Source: Psychromonas sp. 14N.309.X.WAT.B.A12
GTDB lineage: Bacteria; Pseudomonadota; Gammaproteobacteria; Enterobacterales; Psychromonadaceae
NCBI RefSeq assembly: GCF_030397575.1
Contig: NZ_JAPNXS010000003.1
Location: forward strand, 186,001-250,000
Length of the DNA: 64,000 nucleotides
Direction of reading: 5' to 3'
Positions 36,124 to 46,407 of this stretch are shown piece after piece. The notes beneath the pieces are model-generated. The model was not told the DNA's origin, did not search any database, and worked only from the letters and a program-made list of their open reading frames with translations. The number at the start of each line of letters is the position of its first letter. Within the stretch, counting starts at the first letter, position 1. The translations under genes and the position numbers were made by a program.

Positions 36124-37146
36124 ATGGCTCACTCATTAGCAAGTTTAGCAACACAGCTATCGGCTCAATTAGGCGGAAATGGTGATTTAATCATTGAGCG
36201 CTTGGCAACATTTGATGGTGCAAAACAAGGGGATATTACCTTTGTTTCAGATAAGAAATTACTGACACGATTATCTGAATGCACAGCTAGCGCTATCGTA
36301 TTGCCTAACGAATTAAAGGACTCTTATACTGGCAATGCGTTATTCATGGATAACCCATACGTGGGATATGCATTATTAGCTCGATTATTTGATACAACGC
36401 CAAACTTGAGTGCAAACATTGCAGATTCTGCTGTTATTCATGAAACTGCTAGCATTGGTAAGAACGTTGCTATTGCAGAGAATGTTGTGATTGGTAAAAA
36501 TGCTAAGGTTGGCGATAATAGCCAGATATTTGCTAATGCAGTGATCGGTGAAGGTGCTGAATTAGGGCAAGGTTGTAAAATCTACCCTAATGTTACTGTT
36601 TATCATACCTGCGAGATTGGTAATAACGTAATTATCCATGCCAATACTATTATCGGCTCTGATGGGTTTGGTAATGCACCTTATCAAGGGACTTGGGTCA
36701 AAATTCCGCAGATTGGTAAAGTCATTATTGGTGACGATGTGGAAATTGGCGCAAGTACTAGTATCGATAGGGGAGCGCTTTCTGATACTGTGATTGGCAA
36801 AGGTGTCAAAATTGATAACCAATGTCAAATCGCACATAACATTCAAATTGGTGAGCATACCGCAATTGCGGGTGGTACCAATATTGCTGGCAGTACAGTG
36901 ATAGGTAAACATTGTATTGTTGGTGGTAGTGTGGCAATGAATGGCCATATTACAATTACAGATAACGTTGTTATTACTGGTGATACTATGGTTATGCGTA
37001 GTATTAAAAAACCAGGCGTCTATTCTTCTGGTGTGCCTGCACAAGAGAGTAAACTGTGGCGTAAAACAACGGCTTATACATTAAAAATTGAAGAATTATT
37101 CAAGCGTGTAAAACAGCTTGAAAAGCAATTAGAAGAAAAAAACTAA
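36124..37146 (+). CDS. lpxD: LpxD, UDP-3-O-acyl-glucosamine N-acyltransferase
   Basis: Adds the second acyl chain in lipid A synthesis. The N-terminal uridine-binding domain covers about 1-100. The left-handed beta helix of hexapeptide repeats (about 105-310) is clear from the many IG/VG-x4 units. The catalytic histidine lies in [13 protein letters not shown]. The C-terminal helix ([15 protein letters not shown]) completes the trimer. The 340 residues are full length. It starts eight bases after skp and precedes fabZ by ten. Confidence 0.97.
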   Translation: MAHSLASLATQLSAQLGGNGDLIIERLATFDGAKQGDITFVSDKKLLTRLSECTASAIVLPNELKDSYTGNALFMDNPYVGYALLARLFDTTPNLSANIADSAVIHETASIGKNVAIAENVVIGKNAKVGDNSQIFANAVIGEGAELGQGCKIYPNVTVYHTCEIGNNVIIHANTIIGSDGFGNAPYQGTWVKIPQIGKVIIGDDVEIGASTSIDRGALSDTVIGKGVKIDNQCQIAHNIQIGEHTAIAGGTNIAGSTVIGKHCIVGGSVAMNGHITITDNVVITGDTMVMRSIKKPGVYSSGVPAQESKLWRKTTAYTLKIEELFKRVKQLEKQLEEKN

Positions 37147-37156
37147 GGAAGTTATC

Positions 37157-37609
37157 GTGTCAAACGAATTAAATAGTCTTGATATCAAGGAGATCATGGA
37201 TCTTCTACCGCATCGTTACCCATTTTTATTACTTGATCGTGTTGTCGATCACGTACCAGGTGAAACGTTACAGGGTTACAAAAATGTATCGTTTAATGAA
37301 CCTCAATTCACTGGGCATTTCCCAGGTACTCCAGTATTTCCAGGGGTATTAATTTTAGAAGCATTAGCACAAGCAACGGGTGTGCTAGCGTTTACTAAGC
37401 ACGGGAAGCCTGCTGAAAATGAACTATACTTCTTTGCTTCAATTGATAAAGTAAAATTCCGTAAACCAGTTGTTCCTGGTGATAGACTGGATTTAGACGT
37501 GACATGTATCGGCGAAAAACGTGGCATGGGTAAATTTGAGTGTAAAGCTAAAGTTGATGGACAAGTGGTTTGTCAAGCAGAAATTATGTGTGCAAGAAGA
37601 GAGATCTAA
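37157..37609 (+). CDS. fabZ: FabZ, 3-hydroxyacyl-ACP dehydratase
   Basis: Dehydrates beta-hydroxyacyl-ACP in fatty acid elongation, and competes with LpxA for beta-hydroxymyristoyl-ACP. It has the hot-dog fold with [34 protein letters not shown] (catalytic H and E) and RMCARRE-type end (CARREI). GTG at 37157 follows AAGGAAG. Length is 150 residues. Its stop overlaps the lpxA start (TAATG), coupling the competing enzymes. Confidence 0.98.
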   Translation: MSNELNSLDIKEIMDLLPHRYPFLLLDRVVDHVPGETLQGYKNVSFNEPQFTGHFPGTPVFPGVLILEALAQATGVLAFTKHGKPAENELYFFASIDKVKFRKPVVPGDRLDLDVTCIGEKRGMGKFECKAKVDGQVVCQAEIMCARREI

Positions 37610-38397
37610 TGATTGATTCAACAGCAAATATTCATCCAACAGCGATAATTCATGAAAATGCAATCATCGGAAAAAATGTAGAGGTCGGTCCTTATAGCAT
37701 TATCGGCGATAATGTTGAAATTGGTGATGATTGCTGGATTGGTCCACACGTTGTTATTAAAGGCACCACTAAAATGGGCAAGGGTAATAAAATTTACCAA
37801 TTTGCCTCTATTGGTGAAGACTGCCAAGATTTAAAATATAATGGTGAAACAACCTATTTAGAGATTGGCGACAACAATGTATTCCGTGAAAGCTGTACTA
37901 TTCATCGCGGTACTGCCCAGGATCAAAGCCTGACTAAAATTGGCAGTAACTGTTTATTAATGGCTTATGTGCATGTTGCTCATGATTGCATGTTAGGAAA
38001 TAACATTATTTTATCTAATAATGCGACGTTGGCGGGCCACAGTAAGCTAGCTAATAACGTGATTATTGGTGGATTAACTGCCTTACATCAATTCACTCGT
38101 GTTGGTGAATATGCAATGATTGGTGGTTGTTCAGCAGTGAATAAAGATATTCCACCTTTCTTTATGGCATCTGGTAATTATGTTCAAGCACAAGGTATTA
38201 ACTCAGTTGGCTTGAAACGTCATGGTTTCAGTAGTGCAACAATTATGCATATTAAACGTGCTTACAAATCACTATGTCGTCAAGGCAATACACTTGCCGA
38301 GGCGAAAGCTGAAATTGCAGCTAATGTTGAAGAATGTCCAGAGTTAAAAACCTTGTTAGATTTTATTTCTGACGAGAATCGCGGTATTGTTCGCTAA
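37609..38397 (+). CDS. lpxA: LpxA, UDP-GlcNAc acyltransferase
   Basis: First step of lipid A synthesis. The ATG at 37609 shares a base with the fabZ stop, giving [21 protein letters not shown]; an upstream extension inside fabZ is rejected. Hexapeptide repeats run through about 1-185. The catalytic histidine is in YVHVAHDCMLGNN, and the C-terminal helical part (about 195-262) carries NSVGLKRHGFS. Length is 262 residues. A terminator follows, separating it from lpxB. Confidence 0.97.
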   Translation: MIDSTANIHPTAIIHENAIIGKNVEVGPYSIIGDNVEIGDDCWIGPHVVIKGTTKMGKGNKIYQFASIGEDCQDLKYNGETTYLEIGDNNVFRESCTIHRGTAQDQSLTKIGSNCLLMAYVHVAHDCMLGNNIILSNNATLAGHSKLANNVIIGGLTALHQFTRVGEYAMIGGCSAVNKDIPPFFMASGNYVQAQGINSVGLKRHGFSSATIMHIKRAYKSLCRQGNTLAEAKAEIAANVEECPELKTLLDFISDENRGIVR

Positions 38398-38419
38398 GCC
38401 GATTTGTTTAAAATATTTT

Positions 38420-38451
38420 AAAAAATAGGCTCTTTTTGAGCCTTTTTTTTT
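38420..38451 (+). terminator. Terminator after lpxA
   Basis: AGGCTC and GAGCCT pair around TTTTT, with flanking A and T runs that extend the stem, ending in nine T residues. Confidence 0.85.
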
Positions 38452-38546
38452 ACCTGTAGTATTAGTTATATTAAATAAGTCTTCTATTAAAAGAGTGTAT
38501 TTATTTAATGTCATCGGTATAACCTGAAAACTAAAAGAAGAGAGTC

Positions 38547-39686
38547 ATGACTAAACCATTACGTATTGGATTAATCGCTGGAGAAACATCGGGTGATATT
38601 TTAGGAGAAGGCTTAATCAAAGCACTGAAGTTGCAATATCCTGATGCTATTTTTGAAGGTATTGCCGGTCCTCGCATGATTGCTCAAGGTTGTACTGCTT
38701 TACACCCTTTAGAGGCCTTATCGGTAATGGGGTTTGTAGAGGTACTAGGTAAATTACGTAGTATTTTACGTATTCGTAAATCTATTACTCAGCATTTTAT
38801 CAATAACCCACCGGATATTTTTATTGGTATCGATGCACCTGACTTTAATTTAACTGTTGAACTTAAGTTAAAACAACAAGGTATTAAAACCATCCATTAT
38901 GTTAGCCCGTCTGTTTGGGCTTGGAAGCAATGGCGTATTCATAAAATAGCTAAAGCTACGGATTTAGTGCTTGCTTTTTTACCTTTTGAAAAAGCGTTTT
39001 ACGATAAGTTTGATGTCCCTTGTCAATTCATTGGACACACACTAGCAGACCAATTACCTCTTAAACGTGATCAATTAGGAGCTCGAGCGCAATTACAAAT
39101 AGGGCCCGATGAAAAAGTTTTAGCTTTATTGCCTGGCAGCCGTAAAGCAGAAGTGGAAATGCTAGGTCCTATCTTTTTACAAGCAGCTCAAGTTATCCAC
39201 CAAAAATATCCGGATTATCGTTTTGTTGTTCCAGTGGTTAATGAGCGTCGTAAACAACAATTTGAAGCTCAAATAGAAGATCTTGCGTCGCCATTACCAA
39301 TTACCTTATTTGATGGCCAATCTAGTGCTATTTTACAATCTGCTGATTTAGTTTTATTAGCCTCTGGTACAGCAGCATTAGAAGCTATGTTAGCTAAAGC
39401 ACCGATGGTCGTGGCCTATAAAGTTTCACCACTGACCTATATGATTGCTAAAGCGTTGGTCAAAGTGAAGTATACTTCCTTACCTAATTTGATTGCCGAT
39501 AAAGAGGTGGTTAAAGAGTTAAGCCAAGATAATTGCACTGTGGATAAAATTGTTGCTGAATTAACGCGTTTAATTGAGCATGATGGCCAAAAAATGATAG
39601 AGACTTTTACTGAACTACATCAACAAATCCGTTGTGATGCAGATACACAAGCAGCCAATGCTGTGATTAACTTATTAAATCGTTAA
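38547..39686 (+). CDS. lpxB: LpxB, lipid-A-disaccharide synthase
   Basis: Condenses UDP-diacylglucosamine with lipid X to form the lipid A disaccharide. Recognisable segments are IAGETSGDILGEGLIKAL at the start, VSPSVWAWKQWRIHKI and the C-terminal LASGTAALEAMLAKAPMVVAYK, which binds the nucleotide. Length is 379 residues. The terminator and 149 bases before it suggest its own promoter. rnhB and dnaE follow closely, as in E. coli. Confidence 0.97.
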   Translation: MTKPLRIGLIAGETSGDILGEGLIKALKLQYPDAIFEGIAGPRMIAQGCTALHPLEALSVMGFVEVLGKLRSILRIRKSITQHFINNPPDIFIGIDAPDFNLTVELKLKQQGIKTIHYVSPSVWAWKQWRIHKIAKATDLVLAFLPFEKAFYDKFDVPCQFIGHTLADQLPLKRDQLGARAQLQIGPDEKVLALLPGSRKAEVEMLGPIFLQAAQVIHQKYPDYRFVVPVVNERRKQQFEAQIEDLASPLPITLFDGQSSAILQSADLVLLASGTAALEAMLAKAPMVVAYKVSPLTYMIAKALVKVKYTSLPNLIADKEVVKELSQDNCTVDKIVAELTRLIEHDGQKMIETFTELHQQIRCDADTQAANAVINLLNR

Positions 39687-39716
39687 TTTAGATATTATCA
39701 ATAGAGAAGAGTAAAC

Positions 39717-40328
39717 ATGAAAACAGAGTTTCCTGAAGTTGCCTATCCTGATTTACCAAATATTGCAGGGGTAGATGAAGTTGGGCGTGGGCCTCTGGTT
39801 GGTGATGTAGTCACAGCTGCAGTTATTTTAGACCCAAATAAACCTATTACTGGTTTAACCGACTCGAAGAAGTTGAGTGAAAAGAAGTTAGCGCTGTTAT
39901 TTGATCAAATTAATGAAAATGCATTAGCAGTGAGCATCGGAAGAGCTTCACCAACAGAAATAGATAAACTCAATATATTGCATGCAACTATGCTGGCAAT
40001 GCAACGAGCGGTCCAAGGATTATCTATTCAGCCGAGTTATGTCTTTATTGATGGTAACCGTTGCCCTAACTTGCCAATGCCCAGTGAAGCTGTGGTAAAA
40101 GGCGATTTACGTGTAGCAGAGATAAGTGCAGCTTCTATTGTTGCTAAGGTAACACGCGATCGCGAAATGGTAGAGTTGGATAAACGCTACCCAGCTTATG
40201 GCTTTGCTAAACATAAAGGTTATCCTACTAAAGCACATTTCGAAGCATTACAAACACATGGTGTGATTGCTGAATACCGTCAAAGCTTTAAACCTGTTAA
40301 AGCTATTTTAACTGCCACATCTAAGTAG
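39717..40328 (+). CDS. rnhB: Ribonuclease HII
   Basis: Removes ribonucleotides from DNA and RNA-DNA hybrids. The metal-binding start [12 protein letters not shown] places D20 and E21; later acidic residues in VFIDGNR and the [15 protein letters not shown] helix complete the site. Length is 203 residues. GAGAAGAGTAAAC precedes the ATG. It is eight bases before dnaE. Confidence 0.97.
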   Translation: MKTEFPEVAYPDLPNIAGVDEVGRGPLVGDVVTAAVILDPNKPITGLTDSKKLSEKKLALLFDQINENALAVSIGRASPTEIDKLNILHATMLAMQRAVQGLSIQPSYVFIDGNRCPNLPMPSEAVVKGDLRVAEISAASIVAKVTRDREMVELDKRYPAYGFAKHKGYPTKAHFEALQTHGVIAEYRQSFKPVKAILTATSK

Positions 40329-40335
40329 AATTCTT

Positions 40336-43300
40336 ATGTCTGAAACGAGTGACCAACAACTAACCGTAGCGAATCAAGATCCTAAATTTGTGCACCTCCG
40401 TGTACATAGTGACTTTTCAATGGTCGATGGGTTAACCAAAGTTAAACCATTAGTGGCGAAAACAGCGGCATTAAATATGCCTGCTTTAGCGATCACTGAC
40501 CAAACTAACTTCTGTGGATTAGTTAAATTTTATGGTGCGGCACATGGCGCAGGCATTAAGCCAATCATCGGGGCAGACTTTTGGGTAAAAAGTGAATTAT
40601 TAGGAGATCAACAATTCCGTTTAACTGCATTAGCAATGGATGCTGCTGGTTATAAAAATGTCACTGAGCTAATCTCAAAAGCCTATTTACGTGGTCATGT
40701 GAAAGGTCGTGCAGTAATCGAGCAATCATGGTTAGTTGAGCATCAGGAAGGAGTTATTATACTCTCTGGCGCCAAAGAAGGGGACATGGGGAAAATGCTA
40801 CTCAAAGGCAATAAAGCTGCTGTAGCTGAAATTAGTGCTTTTTACAAAACCCATTTCCCCCATCGTTACTATTTAGAGTTAATTCGTACTAACAGAGTTG
40901 ACGAAGAGAATTACCTGCATTTAGCGCTCGACCTTGCTGCTGATCAGCAATTGCCTGTAGTGGCTACTAACGAAGTCGTTTTTGCTGATAAAGAATTATT
41001 CGATGCCCATGATATTCGAGTATGTATCAACCAAGGTTATGCACTAGGTGATGAAAAGCGTCCGAAAGATTATAGTCCTGAGCAATATTTACGTAGTGAA
41101 GAGGAGATGTGCGAGCTCTTTTCTGATATCCCAGAAGCGTTACAAAATAGCGTAGAAATAGCTAAACGTTGTAATGTGACATTACGTTTAGGTGAATACT
41201 TTTTACCTGATTTCCCTACTGACGGCATGCCTATCGAAGACTTCTTTTGTAAAGTATCAAGAGAAGGTTTAGAAGATCGTTTAGATTTTTTATTCGATAA
41301 AAACAGTGAAAATTTTGCTGAGATTAGAAAACCCTACGATGAGCGACTTGAAGTCGAGTTAGGGGTTATCAATAAAATGGGATTCCCTGGTTACTTCTTG
41401 ATCGTAATGGAATTTATTCAATGGAGTAAAGATAACAATATTCCTGTTGGTCCTGGACGTGGTTCTGGTGCGGGCTCTTTGGTGGCTTATGCATTAAAAA
41501 TTACCGACTTAGACCCACTAGAATTAGAGTTACTTTTCGAACGATTCTTGAATCCTGAACGTGTTTCTATGCCCGATTTTGATATCGACTTCTGTATGGA
41601 CCGTCGAGACGAGGTAATTGATCATGTTGCTCAATTGTATGGCCGTGATGCGGTATCACAGATCATTACTTTTGGTACGATGGCTGCTAAAGCAGTTATT
41701 CGTGATGTAGGGCGCGTCTTAGGTCATGCTTATGGCTTTGTTGATAGCATTTCTAAATTGGTGCCACCGACACCGGGCATGACTTTAACTAAAGCATTTG
41801 AAGAAGAGCCGAGACTGCAAGAGCGTTATGATGGTAGTGAGGATGTACGTGCCTTAATTGATATGTGCCGTACTCTGGAAGGTACGATTCGTAATGCGGG
41901 TAAGCATGCTGGTGGTGTCGTTATCTCACCGACTACTATTACCGATTTTGCACCATTATATTGTGACGATGAAGGGCATAACCCGGTTACTCAGTTTGAT
42001 AAAAATGATGTAGAGACTGCTGGATTAGTAAAATTCGACTTCTTAGGGTTAAGAACCTTGACCATTGTGCAATGGGCCTTAGATATGGCCAATGCACATA
42101 AACATGAGCGCGGTGAAGAGCCCATTTACATTGAAAAAATAGACCTAACTGAGCCCGCTTGTTTCGAGTTATTAAAACGTTATGAAACCACCGCGGTGTT
42201 CCAATTAGAGTCACGTGGTATGAAAGATTTGATTCGTCGCCTTCAACCCGACTGTTTTGAAGATATGATTGCACTGGTAGCTTTATTCCGACCAGGTCCA
42301 TTGCAGTCAGGTATGGTAGATAACTTTATTGAACGTAAGCATGGGCGAGAGGTCGTTTCTTATCCTGATGAAAAGTGGCAACACGAATCGCTGAAAGATA
42401 TTCTATCGCCAACCTACGGTATTATTTTATATCAAGAACAGGTTATGCAGATCGCACAGGTATTATCTGGTTATACACTAGGTGGCGCCGACATGTTACG
42501 TCGTGCCATGGGTAAGAAAAAGCCTGAAGAGATGGCTAAGCAGCGTGCGACCTTTGAGTCTGGTGCGATAAAAAATGGTATTGATGGCGAATTGGCCATA
42601 AAGATATTTGACTTGGTAGAGAAGTTTGCTGGTTACGGTTTTAACAAATCTCACTCTGCTGCTTATGCCTTAGTATCTTATCAAACACTATGGATGAAAA
42701 CTTTCTACCCATCGTACTTTATGGCTGCGGTTATGTCGGCAGATATGGATAACACCGACAAAGTCGTTATTCTGGTAGATGAGTGTCAAAATATGGGTTT
42801 AACGCTTTGCCCACCAGACGTAAATGAAGGTTTATTTAAATTTAATGTCGATAAAGACTTACGTATTATTTATGGTATTGGTGCGATTAAAGGTGTGGGT
42901 GAAGGTCCTATTGACGCCATTATTGAAGCTCGTACTGAAGGGGGCAAGTTTAAAGATCTGTTTGATTTTTGTAATCGAGTTGATTTAAAACGCTGTGGTA
43001 AACGTATTATTGAAAAATTAATCCTAGCTGGTGCATTGGATAATTTAGGCCCACACCGTGCTGCGTTAATGGAAAACTTGGCTGATGCATTAAGTGCTGC
43101 GGCTCAGCATAAAAAAGCAGAGTCATTTGGGCAAAGTGACCTCTTTGGCGTGTTAACTACTGATCATGATGAAATTGAAAATAAATTCTCGGTAGTAGAA
43201 AAATGGCCCGAAAAACAATGGTTAAAAGGTGAAAAAGATACCCTAGGCTTATATTTGACAGGGCACCCTATAAATCAATACGAACCGGATTTACGTGCGA

Positions 43301-43872
43301 TTAATTGCTTAAAACTAGGTTCATTAACAGTTAATGGTCGCGGTCAAAACAGTCGAGTTTGTGGATTAGTGTTGGCGATGCGTGTCATGGTTACCAAAGC
43401 TGGTAAACGCATGGGTATTTTAACCTTAGATGATAAAAGTGCGCGTATGGACGTTACTATTTTTGCAGATCTGTTAGAGCAACACGAAGCATTATTAGTA
43501 CCTGATAATATTGTGGTACTGCAAGGGCAAGTAAGTGAAGACTACTTCAATGGCGGACTAAAAATGAATGCCCGAGAAGTAATGAGTATCGATCAAGCGC
43601 GAGAGCGTTTTGCGAGTAAGTTGCGTTTATCAATCTCCTCTAACGTATTACAAAAGCAATCATTAGCTGAGTTTCAGGTTCGCTTGAAGGAAGTACTATC
43701 ACCTGCTGCTGGTGGGTTATGCCCAGTATTTATTAATTACCAAAATCACCAAGCGCAAGTTGAAGTTGAATTAGGCATTGAATGGTCAATTACGCCTAAT
43801 GATGATTTGTTGTTTGCGTTAGGGCGATTGTTAGGTGAAGACAATGTCACCTTACATTTTGACCAAGGGTAA
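40336..43872 (+). CDS. dnaE: DNA polymerase III alpha subunit
   Basis: The catalytic subunit of the replicative polymerase. A PHP domain occupies about 1-285 ([13 protein letters not shown]). Catalytic aspartates lie in the [14 protein letters not shown] segment near residue 413. [13 protein letters not shown] and the finger and tau-binding regions follow, with an OB-fold near 1000-1080. At 1178 residues it is slightly longer than E. coli DnaE (1160). tilS follows four bases after the stop; the accA gene found between dnaE and tilS in related genomes is absent here. Confidence 0.98.
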   Translation: MSETSDQQLTVANQDPKFVHLRVHSDFSMVDGLTKVKPLVAKTAALNMPALAITDQTNFCGLVKFYGAAHGAGIKPIIGADFWVKSELLGDQQFRLTALAMDAAGYKNVTELISKAYLRGHVKGRAVIEQSWLVEHQEGVIILSGAKEGDMGKMLLKGNKAAVAEISAFYKTHFPHRYYLELIRTNRVDEENYLHLALDLAADQQLPVVATNEVVFADKELFDAHDIRVCINQGYALGDEKRPKDYSPEQYLRSEEEMCELFSDIPEALQNSVEIAKRCNVTLRLGEYFLPDFPTDGMPIEDFFCKVSREGLEDRLDFLFDKNSENFAEIRKPYDERLEVELGVINKMGFPGYFLIVMEFIQWSKDNNIPVGPGRGSGAGSLVAYALKITDLDPLELELLFERFLNPERVSMPDFDIDFCMDRRDEVIDHVAQLYGRDAVSQIITFGTMAAKAVIRDVGRVLGHAYGFVDSISKLVPPTPGMTLTKAFEEEPRLQERYDGSEDVRALIDMCRTLEGTIRNAGKHAGGVVISPTTITDFAPLYCDDEGHNPVTQFDKNDVETAGLVKFDFLGLRTLTIVQWALDMANAHKHERGEEPIYIEKIDLTEPACFELLKRYETTAVFQLESRGMKDLIRRLQPDCFEDMIALVALFRPGPLQSGMVDNFIERKHGREVVSYPDEKWQHESLKDILSPTYGIILYQEQVMQIAQVLSGYTLGGADMLRRAMGKKKPEEMAKQRATFESGAIKNGIDGELAIKIFDLVEKFAGYGFNKSHSAAYALVSYQTLWMKTFYPSYFMAAVMSADMDNTDKVVILVDECQNMGLTLCPPDVNEGLFKFNVDKDLRIIYGIGAIKGVGEGPIDAIIEARTEGGKFKDLFDFCNRVDLKRCGKRIIEKLILAGALDNLGPHRAALMENLADALSAAAQHKKAESFGQSDLFGVLTTDHDEIENKFSVVEKWPEKQWLKGEKDTLGLYLTGHPINQYEPDLRAINCLKLGSLTVNGRGQNSRVCGLVLAMRVMVTKAGKRMGILTLDDKSARMDVTIFADLLEQHEALLVPDNIVVLQGQVSEDYFNGGLKMNAREVMSIDQARERFASKLRLSISSNVLQKQSLAEFQVRLKEVLSPAAGGLCPVFINYQNHQAQVEVELGIEWSITPNDDLLFALGRLLGEDNVTLHFDQG

Positions 43873-43875
43873 TTG

Positions 43876-45237
43876 ATGCAAGCGCAATTTAACCAAGAGT
43901 TATTAAATATAGTTAGGCAACTGCCTACTATCACGACTACTACTCCAAGGTTTGTTGTTGCCTTGAGTGGCGGGGTAGACTCTGTAGTACTATTAAAGCT
44001 ACTAGTCCTGTTTAATCAACAATATCCTGATTATCAGGTGATTGCACATAATGTAAATCATGGCTTAAGCCCACATGCAGATCAATGGGCTGAGTTTTGT
44101 AATAAGCTCTGTGATTCGTTAGGTGTTAAATTATTGAGCTCAAGAGTGACCATTCAAAAGAAGAGCCGTAATAGTTTAGAAGCTTTGGCTAGAGAGTCAC
44201 GGTATCAATGTTTTTTGAAGCAGATGACTGATAACGACATCATATTGACGGGCCATCATCAAGATGATCAATTGGAAACGTTATTACTTGCTTTAAAAAG
44301 AGGCTCAGGCAGTACTGGTTTACAAGGTATTCGTAGTTATCAAATATTCTCTTCTGGATACTTAGTACGGCCTTTATTGCATTTTTCTCGCCAACAGATT
44401 ATCGATTATGCTGAAGCTGAGGGATTAACCTGGGTTGAGGATGAAAGTAATCAAGATATCCATTTTGACCGTAACTTTATTCGTCATCGAATAGCTCCTC
44501 TGCTTTCTGAGCGTTGGCCTGCTATGGCTAAATCCGTATCGCGCACAGCTCAATTATGTCAAGAGCAGCAAAATCTGAACGATGAAGTGGCTTCCGAAGA
44601 TCTTAAGCAATGCTTAGAAATAAGATTAGGCACTGAAACATTATCAATTACTTCATTAATGAACTTATCAGATCCACGCCGTAATAACTTATTACGGCAT
44701 TGGTTAAAGTCTAATGGGTTAGATTATCCAAGTAGTAAGCAGTTAACTGTATTGTGGAAAGAGGTGGCGTTAGCAGAGCAGGATAAACAACCTTGCTTAC
44801 AATTAGCTGAGTATGTCATTCAACGTTATTTAGGTAACCTCTATATCGTGCCAAATCAACGCATTACACTACTTAAAGATCCCATAGTTTGGCATGGTGA
44901 GCCTCTGCTATGGATTAGCGAAGACAATAGCATTGATGAAGGAAAATTAGCTGTAGATTTTTCATTAGTGGATACTGCCTTAGCTAAACAACATACAATA
45001 ACTTGCTGTTTAAGAAAGCATCTTGATAGCAAACTAATGTGCCAGCCGATTGGCCGATACAAATCGCGATCGATTAAGAAGTTATTACATGAATTTCAGG
45101 TGCCGCCGTGGCAAAGAGAACAGGTTGTGTTTATATTTATCGATGGGCAATTAGTAGAAGCTTTAGGAGTATGGCAATGTCAACTTACTCCTAAACTACA
45201 GATACCTAGATTACAGTTATCTTTGTGCTCTAGTTAG
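43876..45237 (+). CDS. tilS: TilS, tRNA(Ile)-lysidine synthase
   Basis: Converts cytidine 34 to lysidine in the minor tRNA-Ile so that it reads AUA. The PP-loop ATP motif SGGVDS is at 31-36, followed by VIAHNVNHGLSPHADQW and LTGHHQDDQLETLLLALKRG. The C-terminal TilS domain holds RKHLDSK and KKLLHEFQVPPWQRE. I chose the ATG at 43876 over a TTG at 43873, giving 453 residues. The last 21 bases overlap the convergent diguanylate cyclase gene. Confidence 0.95.
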   Translation: MQAQFNQELLNIVRQLPTITTTTPRFVVALSGGVDSVVLLKLLVLFNQQYPDYQVIAHNVNHGLSPHADQWAEFCNKLCDSLGVKLLSSRVTIQKKSRNSLEALARESRYQCFLKQMTDNDIILTGHHQDDQLETLLLALKRGSGSTGLQGIRSYQIFSSGYLVRPLLHFSRQQIIDYAEAEGLTWVEDESNQDIHFDRNFIRHRIAPLLSERWPAMAKSVSRTAQLCQEQQNLNDEVASEDLKQCLEIRLGTETLSITSLMNLSDPRRNNLLRHWLKSNGLDYPSSKQLTVLWKEVALAEQDKQPCLQLAEYVIQRYLGNLYIVPNQRITLLKDPIVWHGEPLLWISEDNSIDEGKLAVDFSLVDTALAKQHTITCCLRKHLDSKLMCQPIGRYKSRSIKKLLHEFQVPPWQREQVVFIFIDGQLVEALGVWQCQLTPKLQIPRLQLSLCSS

Positions 45238-46110
45238 TGCTTTATTCTGGTATAAATGCTGATCAGCTTGATCAAATAGTTGAGCAGCACTGGTTCCTAT
45301 TTCCCAATGGCTAAAGCCAAAGCTAGCGGAGAAATTAAGCTCTTTTAGGAGACTATTCTTTTCTATCTCTTGTTTAATGCGTTGCTGTACTTTAGCAATT
45401 GAACAAGGTGTCGAAGGTTGTAAGATAATAACAAATTCATCTCCCCCTAAACGGAATACAAAATCCGATGTACGAATGCTTTTTGTTAATACCTGTGCAA
45501 AAGCATTTAATACCTGATCACCCTTACTATGGCCATAAGTATCGTTAATAGGTTTAAATTCATTAATGTCCAATACCATCAAAGACAAACCTAAGTTAGT
45601 ACGATTACTTTGTTCAATGGCATGGAAAATGGTTTCGTCGTAATAAGCACGGTTACCAATATTAGTGAGGTAATCTTTGTATACCATTGAACTTAATTCA
45701 GAAAAACGCAATGCATGCTTTAACGTTGGTTGTAGTAACTGATGTAGTTCGGTCAGCAGTTTGTCTTCATTAGAAGTAAAAGGTGTTTCACTTTGATAGG
45801 TCATGGTGCCTAGTCTTGGTGATAATCCTGATGAGTCTAAATTAAAGTTTCGAGTAAAGTTACTTTGCTGCGACTTTGACAAGCTGAAAAAACCAAAAGC
45901 GGATTGAAAGCGAATATTAAAAGGGCGGATAAAACTTGCCACTAAAGAGGCAAAATTTTCCATCATCTCTTTTAAGTCTAGGCTTTTTTGTAAAGTTTCT
46001 AAGGTGTATAACTTCTCTTTTGTGCTTAATAACGGCTCATTGGAAAATACAGTGAATAGCGGTGATTTACTACTTGCGTAGCTGTATTCTTTATTAGGGA
46101 TGGTTTCCAT
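45217..46110 (-). CDS. GGDEF diguanylate cyclase
   Basis: Predicted to make c-di-GMP from GTP. The GGDEF domain (about 145-297) has an intact active site, RLGGDEF at 222-226 of the core motif. An RTSD motif (213-216) sits five residues before GGDEF, the canonical product-inhibition I-site. The N-terminal 140 residues hold no motif I recognise; they could be a degenerate GAF-like sensor, and no membrane segment is evident. I placed the start at METIPNKEYS, behind AAAGGAAATTAT; ten more residues upstream have no SD. The 3' end overlaps tilS by 21 bases on the other strand. Confidence 0.85.
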   Translation of the reverse strand: METIPNKEYSYASSKSPLFTVFSNEPLLSTKEKLYTLETLQKSLDLKEMMENFASLVASFIRPFNIRFQSAFGFFSLSKSQQSNFTRNFNLDSSGLSPRLGTMTYQSETPFTSNEDKLLTELHQLLQPTLKHALRFSELSSMVYKDYLTNIGNRAYYDETIFHAIEQSNRTNLGLSLMVLDINEFKPINDTYGHSKGDQVLNAFAQVLTKSIRTSDFVFRLGGDEFVIILQPSTPCSIAKVQQRIKQEIEKNSLLKELNFSASFGFSHWEIGTSAAQLFDQADQHLYQNKALTRAQR

Positions 46111-46407
46111 ATAATTTCCTTTTCTGCCCATTAGCGGCATTAATTTGACGTTTATTAAATCTAATGTGATTATTTTAATAAAAGCGAAATTCGTGCCATT
46201 TATTTAAACAATAAGTGGGTAATGAACTGATTTTAAAGTAACTATATGATTTTAAATTGTATTTTACTTTAATTATTATTGAATTGATGACTTTGTTTAG
46301 TGCTAGATGGTTTGAGTTAACCATTGTTGCTTAACTAGAACATGGTATTCTTTACTGGAACACCATGATTTTATCTGACAATTCACCCCGTTTTTAATGA
46401 GAAGCTT

